A stretch of 35,479 nt of DNA. Origin: an uncultured Corynebacterium sp. GTDB taxonomy: Bacteria; Actinomycetota; Actinomycetes; Mycobacteriales; Mycobacteriaceae. Below are positions 6,376 through 14,178 of the stretch, in pieces. Each line of letters begins with the position of its first letter. Position 1 is the first letter of the stretch. Position numbers and translations under genes: made by a program. A model generated the notes under the pieces. The model did no database searches and was not told the DNA's origin. It worked only from the letters and a program-made list of their open reading frames with translations. The stretch covers positions 1 to 35,479 of the forward strand of contig NZ_CALLDG010000058.1 in NCBI RefSeq assembly GCF_937999985.1, in the 5' to 3' direction.

Positions 6376-8295
6376 ATGCGTAATCTGCGGCGAAGAATCC
6401 TCCCGGGCCTAAAGCGCCGGGCGAAGTGGGCCTCCCTCACGACGCTGTCCTACTCCTTCCGTGCCGCCGCTGGCGCAATTGACCTCTACGCCAACCTCTT
6501 CCCAGGCGTGAGGCTGAACAGGCGCTATGCCCTGGATCCCCGCCGCGGCTTTGCCATCATCGGCGCGGAAATCGGCATGTGGAATGCCCTCTCGCCCTCC
6601 CTGTTGCCGCACCCTTGGTGGGCCGTCGCCGGCAACGCCTCCACGTCCCAGGCGGTCGGGCACTTCAACGGCACCATCATCGCCAGCGCAGTACTGCCCG
6701 CCTTCCGCGCCGCAGGCCTGGACCTACGGAAACTCGTGAACAAGCCCGGCTACCGCGAGGCCTACCGTGCCATGCACGCCGCCGTCACCCTGGCCACCGC
6801 CGTCGCGGCCTACCGCTTCTACAAGCGCCAAGGCGAATCCGCCGCGCTGGTGAACAGCCAGCGCCTCGGCGCCCCCTCCGCCTTCGTTGGCATTGCCGTC
6901 AGCACCCTCGGCTACGGCGCATTCCTGCTGCTCGGCGAGCTACTGCAGTCCAGCTTCGACCTCACCCGGCATTCGCTGCGCCGGTTCGTCCCCGCCCCCG
7001 TTGCTGTGCCTGTGGCCGCTGGAGCGGTGGGCGTCATCGCCTACCTCATCTACGACAAGATCCTGCTACGGCAGTTCCTCGAGAAGTTCAACGAAAAGGC
7101 CGAGCTCGTAAACCGCCGCGTGTACTGGGGCTACCAGCAACCCTGGGAGCCCGAGCGTTCCGGTTCGGTGTGGTCGCACGAAAGGTGGATCTCTCTGGGC
7201 GCCCAAGGCCGCGTGTTAGTCGGCGGTGGCCCCCGGGCACGCGACATCACGGAGGTAACGGGGCTGGATGATGTGCACGAGCCGATTCGCATCTACGGCG
7301 GACTGGCCCCCGGGCGCACGCTGGAAAGCATCGTTGATCTGGTGAAACGGGAGCTGTTGCGGACGGGTGCCCTGCACCGCTCGGTTATTGTCATCCACAC
7401 CTCGACGGGCACGGGATGGGTGCCGGATTGGCAGCTGGATACCGTCGAATTCCTCACAGGCGGCAACTGCGTGAACGTGGCGATGCAGTACTCCTACGTG
7501 CAGTCGCCGGTGGCCTATGTGCTTGACCGCGATACCCCGGTGCGTGCTGCCAAGTTACTTATTGACGCCGTGTTTGAACTGCTGGACGGCATGCCCAACC
7601 CACCAAAGGTGTTTGTGACCGGCGAATCCCTGGGGGCGTATGGCACGGCGGCGGCCTTCGATGGGCTGGAGGACATGCTGGCGAAGGTGGACGGGGCGGT
7701 GCTGTCCGGCGCACCACGCTTCACCAAGACAATTCGCGAGATGACCAGCTACCGCAGCGAAGGCTCGCCAGAGCGCCTACCGCTGTACGACCAAGGCCGG
7801 CACGTGCGCTTCATCAGCCACGCCGACCATCTGGACCGCGACTGGCGCGGCCAGGAGTACGGCCAGTCGTGGCAGCACCCGCGGGTGGCTGTGGTGCAGC
7901 ACGCCTCCGATGCGATCGTCTGGTGGGGTACGGATCTGTTCTGGAAGGAACCCGACTGGCTGCGCGAACCCGGTGCCCGGGGCGTGCCTGCACCGGCCAC
8001 CCAGCACAACGATGTAGTGGATACGCTCCGCTGGATTCCGTTTACCACCGGCTGGCAGGTGGCGATGGACATGCTGACCTCCAAGCAAACCCCCGCAGGT
8101 CACGGCCATAACTACCGTGGAATCATGGTTCCCACCTGGGAGCGGATCTTAGGCCCCGACCTGGTGCGTGCGCCCCTGAACCCGGAGCTGCAGCAGCGCA
8201 TCACGGATTGGATCACGGAGCATTCACGGGACACGCGCCGGGAGGAAGACCGTTTCCTCGACCGCTTCGGCTTTGGCGTGGCACGGGAGGACTAG
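6376..8295 (+). CDS. Membrane-anchored alpha/beta hydrolase (Abhydrolase_9 type)
   Basis: A 639-aa protein. The N-terminal third (about residues 50-230) holds four or five hydrophobic segments, including IASAVLPAFRAAG, FVGIAVSTLGYGAFLLLGEL and VAVPVAAGAVGVIAYLIYD. The C-terminal part is an alpha/beta hydrolase: a VIHTSTGTGWV stretch that may contribute to the oxyanion site and the nucleophile elbow VTGESLGAYG with Ser418; a late HNDVVDTLRW His is a candidate for the triad. This architecture matches the actinobacterial alpha/beta-hydrolase families PF15420/PF10081, whose substrates are unknown to me; lipid or ester hydrolysis at the membrane is a guess. It converges on the tetR gene and shares the CTAG at 8292-8295 as overlapping stop codons. 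Confidence 0.8.
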   Translation: MRNLRRRILPGLKRRAKWASLTTLSYSFRAAAGAIDLYANLFPGVRLNRRYALDPRRGFAIIGAEIGMWNALSPSLLPHPWWAVAGNASTSQAVGHFNGTIIASAVLPAFRAAGLDLRKLVNKPGYREAYRAMHAAVTLATAVAAYRFYKRQGESAALVNSQRLGAPSAFVGIAVSTLGYGAFLLLGELLQSSFDLTRHSLRRFVPAPVAVPVAAGAVGVIAYLIYDKILLRQFLEKFNEKAELVNRRVYWGYQQPWEPERSGSVWSHERWISLGAQGRVLVGGGPRARDITEVTGLDDVHEPIRIYGGLAPGRTLESIVDLVKRELLRTGALHRSVIVIHTSTGTGWVPDWQLDTVEFLTGGNCVNVAMQYSYVQSPVAYVLDRDTPVRAAKLLIDAVFELLDGMPNPPKVFVTGESLGAYGTAAAFDGLEDMLAKVDGAVLSGAPRFTKTIREMTSYRSEGSPERLPLYDQGRHVRFISHADHLDRDWRGQEYGQSWQHPRVAVVQHASDAIVWWGTDLFWKEPDWLREPGARGVPAPATQHNDVVDTLRWIPFTTGWQVAMDMLTSKQTPAGHGHNYRGIMVPTWERILGPDLVRAPLNPELQQRITDWITEHSRDTRREEDRFLDRFGFGVARED

Positions 8296-8999
8296 CCCAG
8301 CGCCTGATGCGGTGGCGTCAAGTAATCGTCGATCGGCCGCGCGATGGCCTGCAGGGCGCGCTCTTCGCTAACCCCCAGCATCCGCAGCAGATCCAGCGCC
8401 AGGTCGTCTCCGGCGGTCCTGCTGTTTAACGTCGCATCTTCGTGCAGGCGCTGCCCCAGCATCGCGTTTGCCCCGAAGACAATCGCTGCAGCCGTTTCGG
8501 TGCTGGCCACGTGGAAGGAGCCGTCGTCCACGCCCGTGCTGATCCGCTCGCGCAGCTTGCGTACCAGCTCGTTGGGCATGGTGTAGAAGTCCGGGGAGCG
8601 GCGCACAATCGACTTCGAAAGCGTTGGCACCAGGCGGTGCGCATACGCCAGGATGCGGATGTTCATAGCCGCTGCGTCGATCGAGTCCAGATCCTGATCC
8701 GCCGCCAGGTCAAAGATGCTGGCCAGGTTGTTAACCGCGTACTCCGCGACTGCGTCGAAGAACTGTGTGCGGTCTTTAAAGAAGTTGTAGAAGCTGCCGT
8801 TGGAAACCCCGGCCTTCTGGGTGATCGCCAGGATGGAAAGGTCCGTCTGCTCCTCGGCGATCAGTTCAATGCCGGCGCGCAGTAGCGCCTGTTTGGTCCG
8901 CTCGCGGCGCGTACCTGCCTGCTCGCTGCGGTTGAAGATGGCCTGCATCCACGCGGCGGTATCGATGTGTTGTTCGCCTGTTCGCACGCGCGGATTCAC
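8292..8999 (-). CDS. TetR-family transcriptional regulator
   Basis: A 235-aa regulator. The N-terminal helix-turn-helix spans about residues 30-80 (RTKQALLRAGIELIAEE ... ILAITQKAGVSNGSFYNFFKDRTQFF), the canonical TetR signature. The rest is an all-helical ligand and dimer domain with no recognised ligand motif. The GTG start at 8999 has GAGG unusually close; a shorter form from the ATG at 8948 is possible and still keeps the whole HTH. It is convergent with the alpha/beta hydrolase, which is a candidate target, although the obvious palindromes lie on its own upstream side (9121-9195). Confidence 0.85.
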   Translation of the reverse strand: MNPRVRTGEQHIDTAAWMQAIFNRSEQAGTRRERTKQALLRAGIELIAEEQTDLSILAITQKAGVSNGSFYNFFKDRTQFFDAVAEYAVNNLASIFDLAADQDLDSIDAAAMNIRILAYAHRLVPTLSKSIVRRSPDFYTMPNELVRKLRERISTGVDDGSFHVASTETAAAIVFGANAMLGQRLHEDATLNSRTAGDDLALDLLRMLGVSEERALQAIARPIDDYLTPPHQALG

Positions 9000-9059
9000 C
9001 CCTCTTTTGCTTAGTGACGCCTACCGTTAGAGCCACACCCGCTCCAGCATCGCTGCCAT

Positions 9060-9085
9060 TGCGGGTATGTATAGCTTTCTTTCAG
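9060..9085 (-). promoter_or_regulatory. Candidate tetR promoter
   Basis: Read on the minus strand, TATACA is preceded by GATAGG at 17-nt spacing, about 70 nt before the GTG start. The -35 is weak; the call rests mainly on the -10. Confidence 0.35.
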
Positions 9086-9120
9086 GCTAACCTATCGGCT
9101 TCCAAGGTGGCGAAAGGAGC

Positions 9121-9195
9121 TACTCGAAACCTACTAGAAACAAATTTCGAGCCCCTGACCTGCGATAAACAACGTACTCGAAAATGTTTCGAGTA
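9121..9195. promoter_or_regulatory. TACTCGAAA/TTTCGAGTA operator-like cluster
   Basis: TACTCGAAA-ATG-TTTCGAGTA (9175-9195) is a perfect 9-3-9 palindrome. A second TACTCGAAA at 9121-9129 and a TTTCGAG at 9145-9151 form a wider, looser pair. The cluster lies between pabB and tetR, upstream of the tetR promoter and only 5 bp beyond the pabB stop codon. It lacks a T-run, so a TetR-family operator is a better reading than a terminator. Confidence 0.5.
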
Positions 9196-9200
9196 GAATG

Positions 9201-10754
9201 TTAGACGATTTGGCTCCCGAGCGTATCGAGTAGTGCCGCCGCCTTTACTAGCGTTTCCTGGTACTCCGCCAGCGGATCCGAGTCCGCGACGATGGCGCCG
9301 CCGACCCCGAAACAGCACTCCGCGCCATCGTCGACGAGCGTACGGATCGTGATGTTCAGCTCCGCCGCGGAGTTGGGGGAGACCCAGCCGATCGCCCCGG
9401 AATAGAACCCGCGCGGCTGCGGCTCCAGCTCCTCGATAATCTCCATCGTCCGAATCTTCGGCGCGCCCGTCATCGAACCACCGGGGTAACTGGCCTCGAT
9501 CGCGTCGACGGCATCACACCCCGCACGGAGCCGGCCGGTAATGGTGCTGACCAGCTGATGGACGTGCGAAAAACTCTCCACCGAAAATATTTTCGGCACC
9601 TCCACACTGCCCGGCACGCACACTCTGCCGAGGTCGTTGCGCAGCAGGTCAACGATCATCAGGTTCTCCGCCCGGTCCTTGGGGTTGCTCATTAATTCCT
9701 GACGCCCCCTCGCATCCGCCGCTTCGTCCTCCCCACGGGGGCGGGTGCCCTTGATCGGTTTGGCGGAGACCTCTCCCTCCGGTGCGACCTTGAGGAACCT
9801 CTCGGGGGAGGCGCTAAGAATGTGCAGTGGCGCCTGACCAGGGCGGTCGAAGCGCAGGAATGCGCCATAGGGAACCGGACTGACCTTGCGGAGCCGCAGG
9901 TAGGCCAGTAGTTCCGGTGACGGTGCGTGGGGCGAGTTCGCGCCGGGTTGCTCGCCGGGGTGTAGTGCTGGATGCTCGCCAGGCTGCTGAGTGAGCCGCG
10001 GGTTGACCAGCTCCCGCAGGGCCGGGCCGCGGGCGGTATTCGTCAGGCAGACCTCGTAGCTATCGCCTGCGGCAATGTAATCCAGGCAGCGCTGGATGCT
10101 CGCCAGGTACTGCCGCTTCGGTTGGTCGAAGTGGAAGGTCGCTACGCGCTCGGCGGGCACCGTGTCGCGGGGCGGGGTGCTGCCCGGCAAGGCTTCCAGT
10201 TCCACACCGCTCGCCCCGGAGACCTCGCCGGCGATCCGCTGCACCTCTGCGACGGTAGCGTCCAGCCACTCCAGCTGCTCGGCATGAGCCTGCCCGATGC
10301 TCGGCAGCATCGCCATTGCATAGGCCACCGAATGTGCGTGGTCGATCACGACCGCCCGGTCGGCGAACAGGAGTGCCGCATCGGGGTGGTCTTCCCGGGA
10401 GCGGGCAATATCCTCCACCCCGTATCCCAATGCGCCCACCCAGCCGAGGGCGAAGTCGCACGGCCAGTCCCGCGGGACCTCAATAGACTCGTCGAAAGCG
10501 CTTCTGAACTGCGCGAAGAACGCAGCCGAGCTTTCCACCCGTGGCATCCACGTCCGAGCGAGGGGGCCCGCGCTACTCGCCAGCACACTGAGGGCGCCGC
10601 TGTTGCCGGAGGAATCCAGCCAGGCGGCGGTGGGGGCGTCATTAAATAAAGACAAAAAGACCCGCGGCGCGACACTTCCGGTGAGGTCCCGAGTGTTTGC
10701 CTGCGGCAGCGGGATGGTTCGGAATGTGAGGCGGCGCGGGGTCATGTACGCCAT
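9201..10754 (-). CDS. pabB: Aminodeoxychorismate synthase component I
   Basis: A 517-aa chorismate-binding enzyme that converts chorismate to 4-amino-4-deoxychorismate, with ammonia from the PabA glutaminase, for folate synthesis in the cytoplasm. The C-terminal chorismate domain has SASPERFL, the KPIKGTRPR loop, ENLMIVDLLRNDLG, YPGGSMTGAPK and the EYQETLVKA end. The Lys in PIKGT is the PabB signature; anthranilate synthase has Ala there. The stretch at about residues 260-290 is a lineage-specific Pro/Gly/Gln-rich insert (LTQQPGEHPALHPGEQ). The start at 10754 has no Shine-Dalgarno site and abuts a hairpin; ATG at codon 4 is the alternative. The matching pabA lies 3.4 kb away on the other strand. 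Confidence 0.9.
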   Translation of the reverse strand: MAYMTPRRLTFRTIPLPQANTRDLTGSVAPRVFLSLFNDAPTAAWLDSSGNSGALSVLASSAGPLARTWMPRVESSAAFFAQFRSAFDESIEVPRDWPCDFALGWVGALGYGVEDIARSREDHPDAALLFADRAVVIDHAHSVAYAMAMLPSIGQAHAEQLEWLDATVAEVQRIAGEVSGASGVELEALPGSTPPRDTVPAERVATFHFDQPKRQYLASIQRCLDYIAAGDSYEVCLTNTARGPALRELVNPRLTQQPGEHPALHPGEQPGANSPHAPSPELLAYLRLRKVSPVPYGAFLRFDRPGQAPLHILSASPERFLKVAPEGEVSAKPIKGTRPRGEDEAADARGRQELMSNPKDRAENLMIVDLLRNDLGRVCVPGSVEVPKIFSVESFSHVHQLVSTITGRLRAGCDAVDAIEASYPGGSMTGAPKIRTMEIIEELEPQPRGFYSGAIGWVSPNSAAELNITIRTLVDDGAECCFGVGGAIVADSDPLAEYQETLVKAAALLDTLGSQIV

Positions 10755-10755
10755 T

Positions 10756-10781
10756 ATCGCGCGCCGGATTCAGCGCGCGAT
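10756..10781 (-). promoter_or_regulatory. Perfect GC hairpin abutting the pabB start codon
   Basis: ATCGCGCGC and GCGCGCGAT (9-bp perfect stem) flank an 8-nt loop and end one base before the pabB ATG. No T-run follows on the minus strand. It could be a transcript-end structure for the upstream gene or a structure affecting pabB translation. Confidence 0.5.
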
Positions 10782-10794
10782 CTGGGGGTGCGGG

Positions 10795-12312
10795 TTATAG
10801 GCGGTGCTTGCCGCCCTCGTCCGGATCCTCGCCTGGGCCATCGGCCAGCGGGAAGTCGGCCTCGGCGGCGTCGGTTGCGTCCGAGGCATCGGCGGCGCCC
10901 TGATCGCTACCAGCCTGCGGAGCAGCCGGAGCACCCGGAACAGCTACGCCCGGCCCGGGAGCGCCCGGAGCACCCGGGGCAGGTGCGGACGGTGCGGCGG
11001 GGGCAGCCGGAGCCTGCTTCTCCGCTGCCTGCTCCTCGGTCTTTGCATCGGTCTTATCGCCGGTCTTATCGGTGGCCTTAGCCTCCTCGACCTTGGCCTC
11101 GGCAGTCTCCTTAACCTCGGCGGCCTTCGCCTTAGCCTTCTCGGCAGCGCCGGTGGCCTTGTCCGCGAAGTCCTGCACCTTCGGGGTGTTCTTCGGAGCG
11201 TTCTCGCCACCACGCAGGAACTTAAACGCAGCAGCGCCCGCGGCAACCAGGATGGCCAGCAGCAGGAACTTGCCGAACAGGCCGCCCTTCTGCTTCTTCT
11301 CCTGCTTCTTCAGGCCCTTCTTCTCGGCCTTCGCCAGCGCCTTGCTCTGCGCCTTGTTGGTGGCGCGAGTTACCTTCTTGTTTAGCTTCGCGGCGCGCTT
11401 GCGGGCATCCTTTTGAGCGCCCTTGGTCTGCTTCTGCGCGCGCTTGGCTGCCTTCTTCTTGGTGGCCTCCAGCTTCTTGGCCAGCTGCTTGCGGTTCTTC
11501 TCCGCGCTCTTGGCCAGGTCGCTACCTCGAGACTCAGCCTCGTTGTACAGCTTGCTGGTCGCAGCCTGGCCGCGTTCCTGCAGCTCGTGAGCGTTGTCCT
11601 TCAGCGCAGCGGTGAGCTGAGCGATCTTCTGCTCACGCTTCTTGGCCTTCTTCTGAGCCTTCTCCTGCGCCTCGTCGAAACGGTCGCGCAGCTTCTGCGT
11701 GCGCTTGTCGATCTTCTTGCGCAGCTTCTCGGCATCCGTGCCGAGCTTCTCGGTCAGTTCATCGGTGTTCAATTCTCCGCCCTTCTTCTTTAGTGACGCC
11801 ACCATCCCAGCGGCCTCGCCCTCAACCTTCTTAGCCTTCTTGGCTGCCTTGGCCTGTGCCTTCGCGGCCTTCTTCTTTGCGGCCTCGGCCTTCTTCTCAG
11901 CCTTCACGCGAGCCTTGTCCGCCTTGTCGGCGGCCTTGTCGCGTGCCTCTTCCGCCTTGTTAGCAGTGTCGGCAGTGTTCTGGGAACCGGTGGAGCTCAT
12001 GTCCGCAACATCTGCAGCGGTGAGCTCGTCGGAGTGGTGCACTTGGTGGTGCCTGCGGGCAGCCGCAGCCGCACGGGCTTGCTCGAGGGCAGCCGCAGCA
12101 CCCTCTTCCTTCAGCATGAGCTCCGCGACGGCCTTCACGTGAGCGGGAGAACCAGCGATGATGCCCTCTCGTTCGCCCTCCGTGGCCAGGTTGTTTCGCA
12201 GCTGCTGCAGCGCGTCGAACTCCTGGCGGCGCTTAAACTCCTTGCGGTTATTCAACATGGTGCGACCCTGCTTGGCGCCGCGCAGCGCCAGCTTCAACGT
12301 GGTGGGGTTCAT
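10795..12312 (-). CDS. Lys/Ala-rich coiled-coil protein with a single membrane helix
   Basis: A 505-aa very basic protein. Residues ~1-90 are a moderately structured helical region (LKLALRGAKQGRTMLNNRKEF). About 115-345 is a long Lys/Ala/Glu repeat resembling histone H1-like tails and coiled coils (AEKKAEAAKKKAAKAQAKA). Residues ~346-366 form one hydrophobic helix (FGKFLLLAILVAAGAAAFKFL). The rest is an acidic, then Ala/Pro/Gly-rich tail that would lie outside if the Lys-rich part is cytoplasmic. No catalytic motif is seen. A DNA- or polyphosphate-binding, envelope-tethering role is speculation. It is divergent from ppiA and upstream of pabB on the minus strand. Confidence 0.7.
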   Translation of the reverse strand: MNPTTLKLALRGAKQGRTMLNNRKEFKRRQEFDALQQLRNNLATEGEREGIIAGSPAHVKAVAELMLKEEGAAAALEQARAAAAARRHHQVHHSDELTAADVADMSSTGSQNTADTANKAEEARDKAADKADKARVKAEKKAEAAKKKAAKAQAKAAKKAKKVEGEAAGMVASLKKKGGELNTDELTEKLGTDAEKLRKKIDKRTQKLRDRFDEAQEKAQKKAKKREQKIAQLTAALKDNAHELQERGQAATSKLYNEAESRGSDLAKSAEKNRKQLAKKLEATKKKAAKRAQKQTKGAQKDARKRAAKLNKKVTRATNKAQSKALAKAEKKGLKKQEKKQKGGLFGKFLLLAILVAAGAAAFKFLRGGENAPKNTPKVQDFADKATGAAEKAKAKAAEVKETAEAKVEEAKATDKTGDKTDAKTEEQAAEKQAPAAPAAPSAPAPGAPGAPGPGVAVPGAPAAPQAGSDQGAADASDATDAAEADFPLADGPGEDPDEGGKHRL

Positions 12313-12410
12313 CGTGCGAGATGCTCCTTGGAGATCTATTTGGGTATTTCAATATGTGTTCGTACTAACACCCATCCTAAAGAAAAATCCCCACTGGGAT
12401 GGGCAATACA

Positions 12411-12425
12411 GCTTTTGAGTTGCCG
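12411..12425 (+). repeat. 15-bp exact repeat, copy 2 (upstream of ppiA)
   Basis: The same GCTTTTGAGTTGCCG as at 91-105, here about 30 bp before the -10 of ppiA. It may be a shared upstream promoter element of strongly expressed genes, or chance. Confidence 0.5.
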
Positions 12426-12434
12426 AGGAGCCGG

Positions 12435-12468
12435 AAGCCGTCGCGGCTTTTTAGTACAATGGATCACC
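12435..12468 (+). promoter_or_regulatory. ppiA promoter region with hairpin; probable leaderless start
   Basis: TACAAT (12455-12460) is a near-consensus -10 and lies 8 nt before the GTG start, so the transcript would begin at or next to the start codon. Just upstream AAGCCG-TCG-CGGCTT followed by TTT (12435-12452) forms a small terminator-like hairpin overlapping where the -35 should be. Confidence 0.55.
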
Positions 12469-12993
12469 GTGACTAATAAGACTGCAACCGCAATTCTGCA
12501 CACCAACCAAGGCGACATCGCCATCGATCTGTTCGGCAACCACGCGCCGGAGACCGTAGCCAACTTCGTTGGCCTGGCGCAGGGCACCAAGGAGTACTCC
12601 CAGCCCAACGCCTCCGGCACCAACGAAGGCCCGTTCTACGACGGTGCGATCTTCCACCGCATCATCGATGGCTTCATGATCCAGGGCGGCGACCCGACCG
12701 GCACCGGTCGCGGCGGCCCGGGCTACCAGTTCGGCGACGAGTTCCACCCGGAGCTGCAGTTCGACCGCCCGTTCCTGCTGGCCATGGCCAACGCTGGCCC
12801 CGGAACCAACGGCTCCCAGTTCTTCATCACGGTGACGGCTACCCCGCACCTGAACAACCGTCACACCATCTTCGGTGAGGTCACCGACAAGGAGTCCCAG
12901 AAGGTCGTCGCAAAGATCTCTCGCGTCGCAACCGACCGCATGGACCGCCCGAACGACGACGTCGTTATCGAGTCTGTCGAGATCCAGGAGTAA
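12469..12993 (+). CDS. ppiA: Peptidyl-prolyl cis-trans isomerase, cyclophilin type
   Basis: A 174-aa cytoplasmic cyclophilin that catalyses proline isomerisation in protein folding. The fold is complete: ILHTNQGDIAIDLFGNHAPETVANFVGLA, FYDGAIFHRIIDGFMIQGGDPTGTGRGGPGY (catalytic Arg in FHR), MANAGPGTNGSQFFIT and HTIFGEV. The GTG at 12469 is chosen because the family begins right there and a strong -10 sits 8 nt upstream; the longer open frame back to 12034 is not coding. The C-terminal AGGAG overlapping the stop codon serves the next gene. In actinobacteria ppiA and a rhomboid gene commonly neighbour crgA and pknB. Confidence 0.93.
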   Translation: MTNKTATAILHTNQGDIAIDLFGNHAPETVANFVGLAQGTKEYSQPNASGTNEGPFYDGAIFHRIIDGFMIQGGDPTGTGRGGPGYQFGDEFHPELQFDRPFLLAMANAGPGTNGSQFFITVTATPHLNNRHTIFGEVTDKESQKVVAKISRVATDRMDRPNDDVVIESVEIQE

Positions 12994-13000
12994 AAACTCC

Positions 13001-13726
13001 TTGCCGTGGCTGGACACGCAAGCCCGCCGGAATAGCCGGCGGTATTCCGTCACCAACGTATTCATCGCAGCCTGCTGCCTTGTGTACGTGGTGACGGTTT
13101 TTCAATCCGGCAGCATTGCCAACCCCCTCGACGGCCAATCCATGTTCGGCCTCAGCTCGAGCAACCTGGGGCGGGAGATGCTCTTCAACGCCGCCAACGT
13201 CACCCTATTCGGTGAATGGTGGCGCATCCTAACCGCCGCATTCGTTCATTTGGACCCCGCCCACCTGGGCTTCAACATGTTGCTGATCTTCCTGATCGGC
13301 CGCGATGTCGAACGCTTTTACGGGCCAGTAGTGATGCTCAGCCTCATCGTCGCCAGTGCCGCTGGCGGTGCGCTGGCCTGCATGTACTTCCAGCCGAATG
13401 TGCCCGTCGGCGGTGCCTCCACCGTCGGTTACGGGCTATTCGCCATGCTCATTTCCCTGTCGCGGATACGGCAGCGCGACCTTCGCGGGCCCATCATCCT
13501 GCTGCTGGTGAACCTCGGGTACTCCCTCATGTACTCCAATGTTTCGCTATGGGGACACATCGGTGGGCTCGCCGGAGGCGCCGTCATCGCATTCATCACC
13601 AGTACCGTTGGCGAGCAAGGCAACGGGGGCGTGGGGGCGTCAACAAGAAAAAAGACCGTCGCAGCACTAGCCGCGACGGCTATCCTGGCCTTCACCATAT
13701 GGACCGGCCTGGGGTGGCACTACTAA
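13001..13726 (+). CDS. Rhomboid-family intramembrane serine protease
   Basis: A 241-aa polytopic membrane protein with about six or seven hydrophobic segments. It carries the WRxLTAAFVHLDPAHLGFNM loop typical of rhomboids, the catalytic Ser140 in GGASTVGYG (usually GxSG; here the residue after Ser is Thr) and the catalytic His186 in LWGHIGGLAGG. It should cleave membrane proteins within the bilayer; the substrate is unknown. The TTG at 13001 is chosen: AGGAG of the ppiA end lies 10 nt upstream and the protein begins just before the first membrane helix, whereas the longer open frame overlaps ppiA entirely. Only 7 nt separate the two genes, so translational coupling is likely. Confidence 0.85.
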   Translation: MPWLDTQARRNSRRYSVTNVFIAACCLVYVVTVFQSGSIANPLDGQSMFGLSSSNLGREMLFNAANVTLFGEWWRILTAAFVHLDPAHLGFNMLLIFLIGRDVERFYGPVVMLSLIVASAAGGALACMYFQPNVPVGGASTVGYGLFAMLISLSRIRQRDLRGPIILLLVNLGYSLMYSNVSLWGHIGGLAGGAVIAFITSTVGEQGNGGVGASTRKKTVAALAATAILAFTIWTGLGWHY

Positions 13727-13729
13727 GGT

Positions 13730-13766
13730 CGCCCAACTAGGGCAGTGCCGGGAAGTAACTTGGGCG
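13730..13766. terminator. Inverted repeat between convergent rhomboid and crgA genes
   Basis: CGCCCAA (13730-13736) and TTGGGCG (13760-13766) bracket a 23-nt loop in the 40-bp convergent gap; GGAAGTA/TACTTCC overlaps the crgA end. There is no good T-run, so termination is only suggested. Confidence 0.3.
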
Positions 13767-14039
13767 CTACTTCCAACCCATGGTCATCAGCAGACCCACG
13801 ATCAGTAGGGCGAAGCCGATCAGGTAGTTCCATGCGTTCAGATCGCGCATGAACGGGATCTCCGGGCCGGCAATGTAGTTAACAACCAGCCAGGCCAGAC
13901 CCAGAAGCATCAGCGCGAGCATCAGCACGATGTACCAACGCGGAGTACCGCTGGAGTTCAGCTTCACGGGTGTGCGACGGTCCGCGGAAGAGGAGCTGGT
14001 GTAGTTCTCCTCAGCGGAATTAACCTTGGACTTTGGCAT
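13767..14039 (-). CDS. crgA: Cell division protein CrgA
   Basis: A 90-aa protein with a polar N-terminus (1-33) and two membrane helices (about 34-55, WYIVLMLALMLLGLAWLVVNYI, and 70-88, NYLIGFALLIVGLLMTMGW). This size, topology and the TPRWY entry to helix 1 are typical of CrgA, which bridges FtsZ/FtsQ/FtsI and peptidoglycan synthesis at the actinobacterial septum. GAGG lies 9 nt before the ATG. Its place next to pabA/trpG and pknB matches the order in mycobacteria. Confidence 0.92.
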   Translation of the reverse strand: MPKSKVNSAEENYTSSSSADRRTPVKLNSSGTPRWYIVLMLALMLLGLAWLVVNYIAGPEIPFMRDLNAWNYLIGFALLIVGLLMTMGWK

Positions 14040-14165
14040 TGTTCAAAACCTCGAAGCGATTGACTGCGGAGCGGACGGCCTACGAGGTACCGAGCGCCCA
14101 TGGGCAAAATACGTACCAGACGATAGTAGCAGCACACTGCGGCAAAGCCATGCACGCTGCCGCGC

Positions 14166-14178
14166 TAAACTCTTTGCT
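14166..14178 (+). promoter_or_regulatory. pabA -10 element (leaderless geometry)
   Basis: TAAACT (14166-14171) is followed by 7 nt and then the ATG, with no Shine-Dalgarno site. The same TAAACT-N7-ATG arrangement precedes the Nudix-LOG gene at 25851. The -35 is weak. Confidence 0.5.

Noticed and set aside
12034..12468. Longer ppiA reading frame starting at 12034
   Set aside because: It overlaps the divergent Lys/Ala-rich gene and its promoter; cyclophilin homology begins just after GTG 12469.
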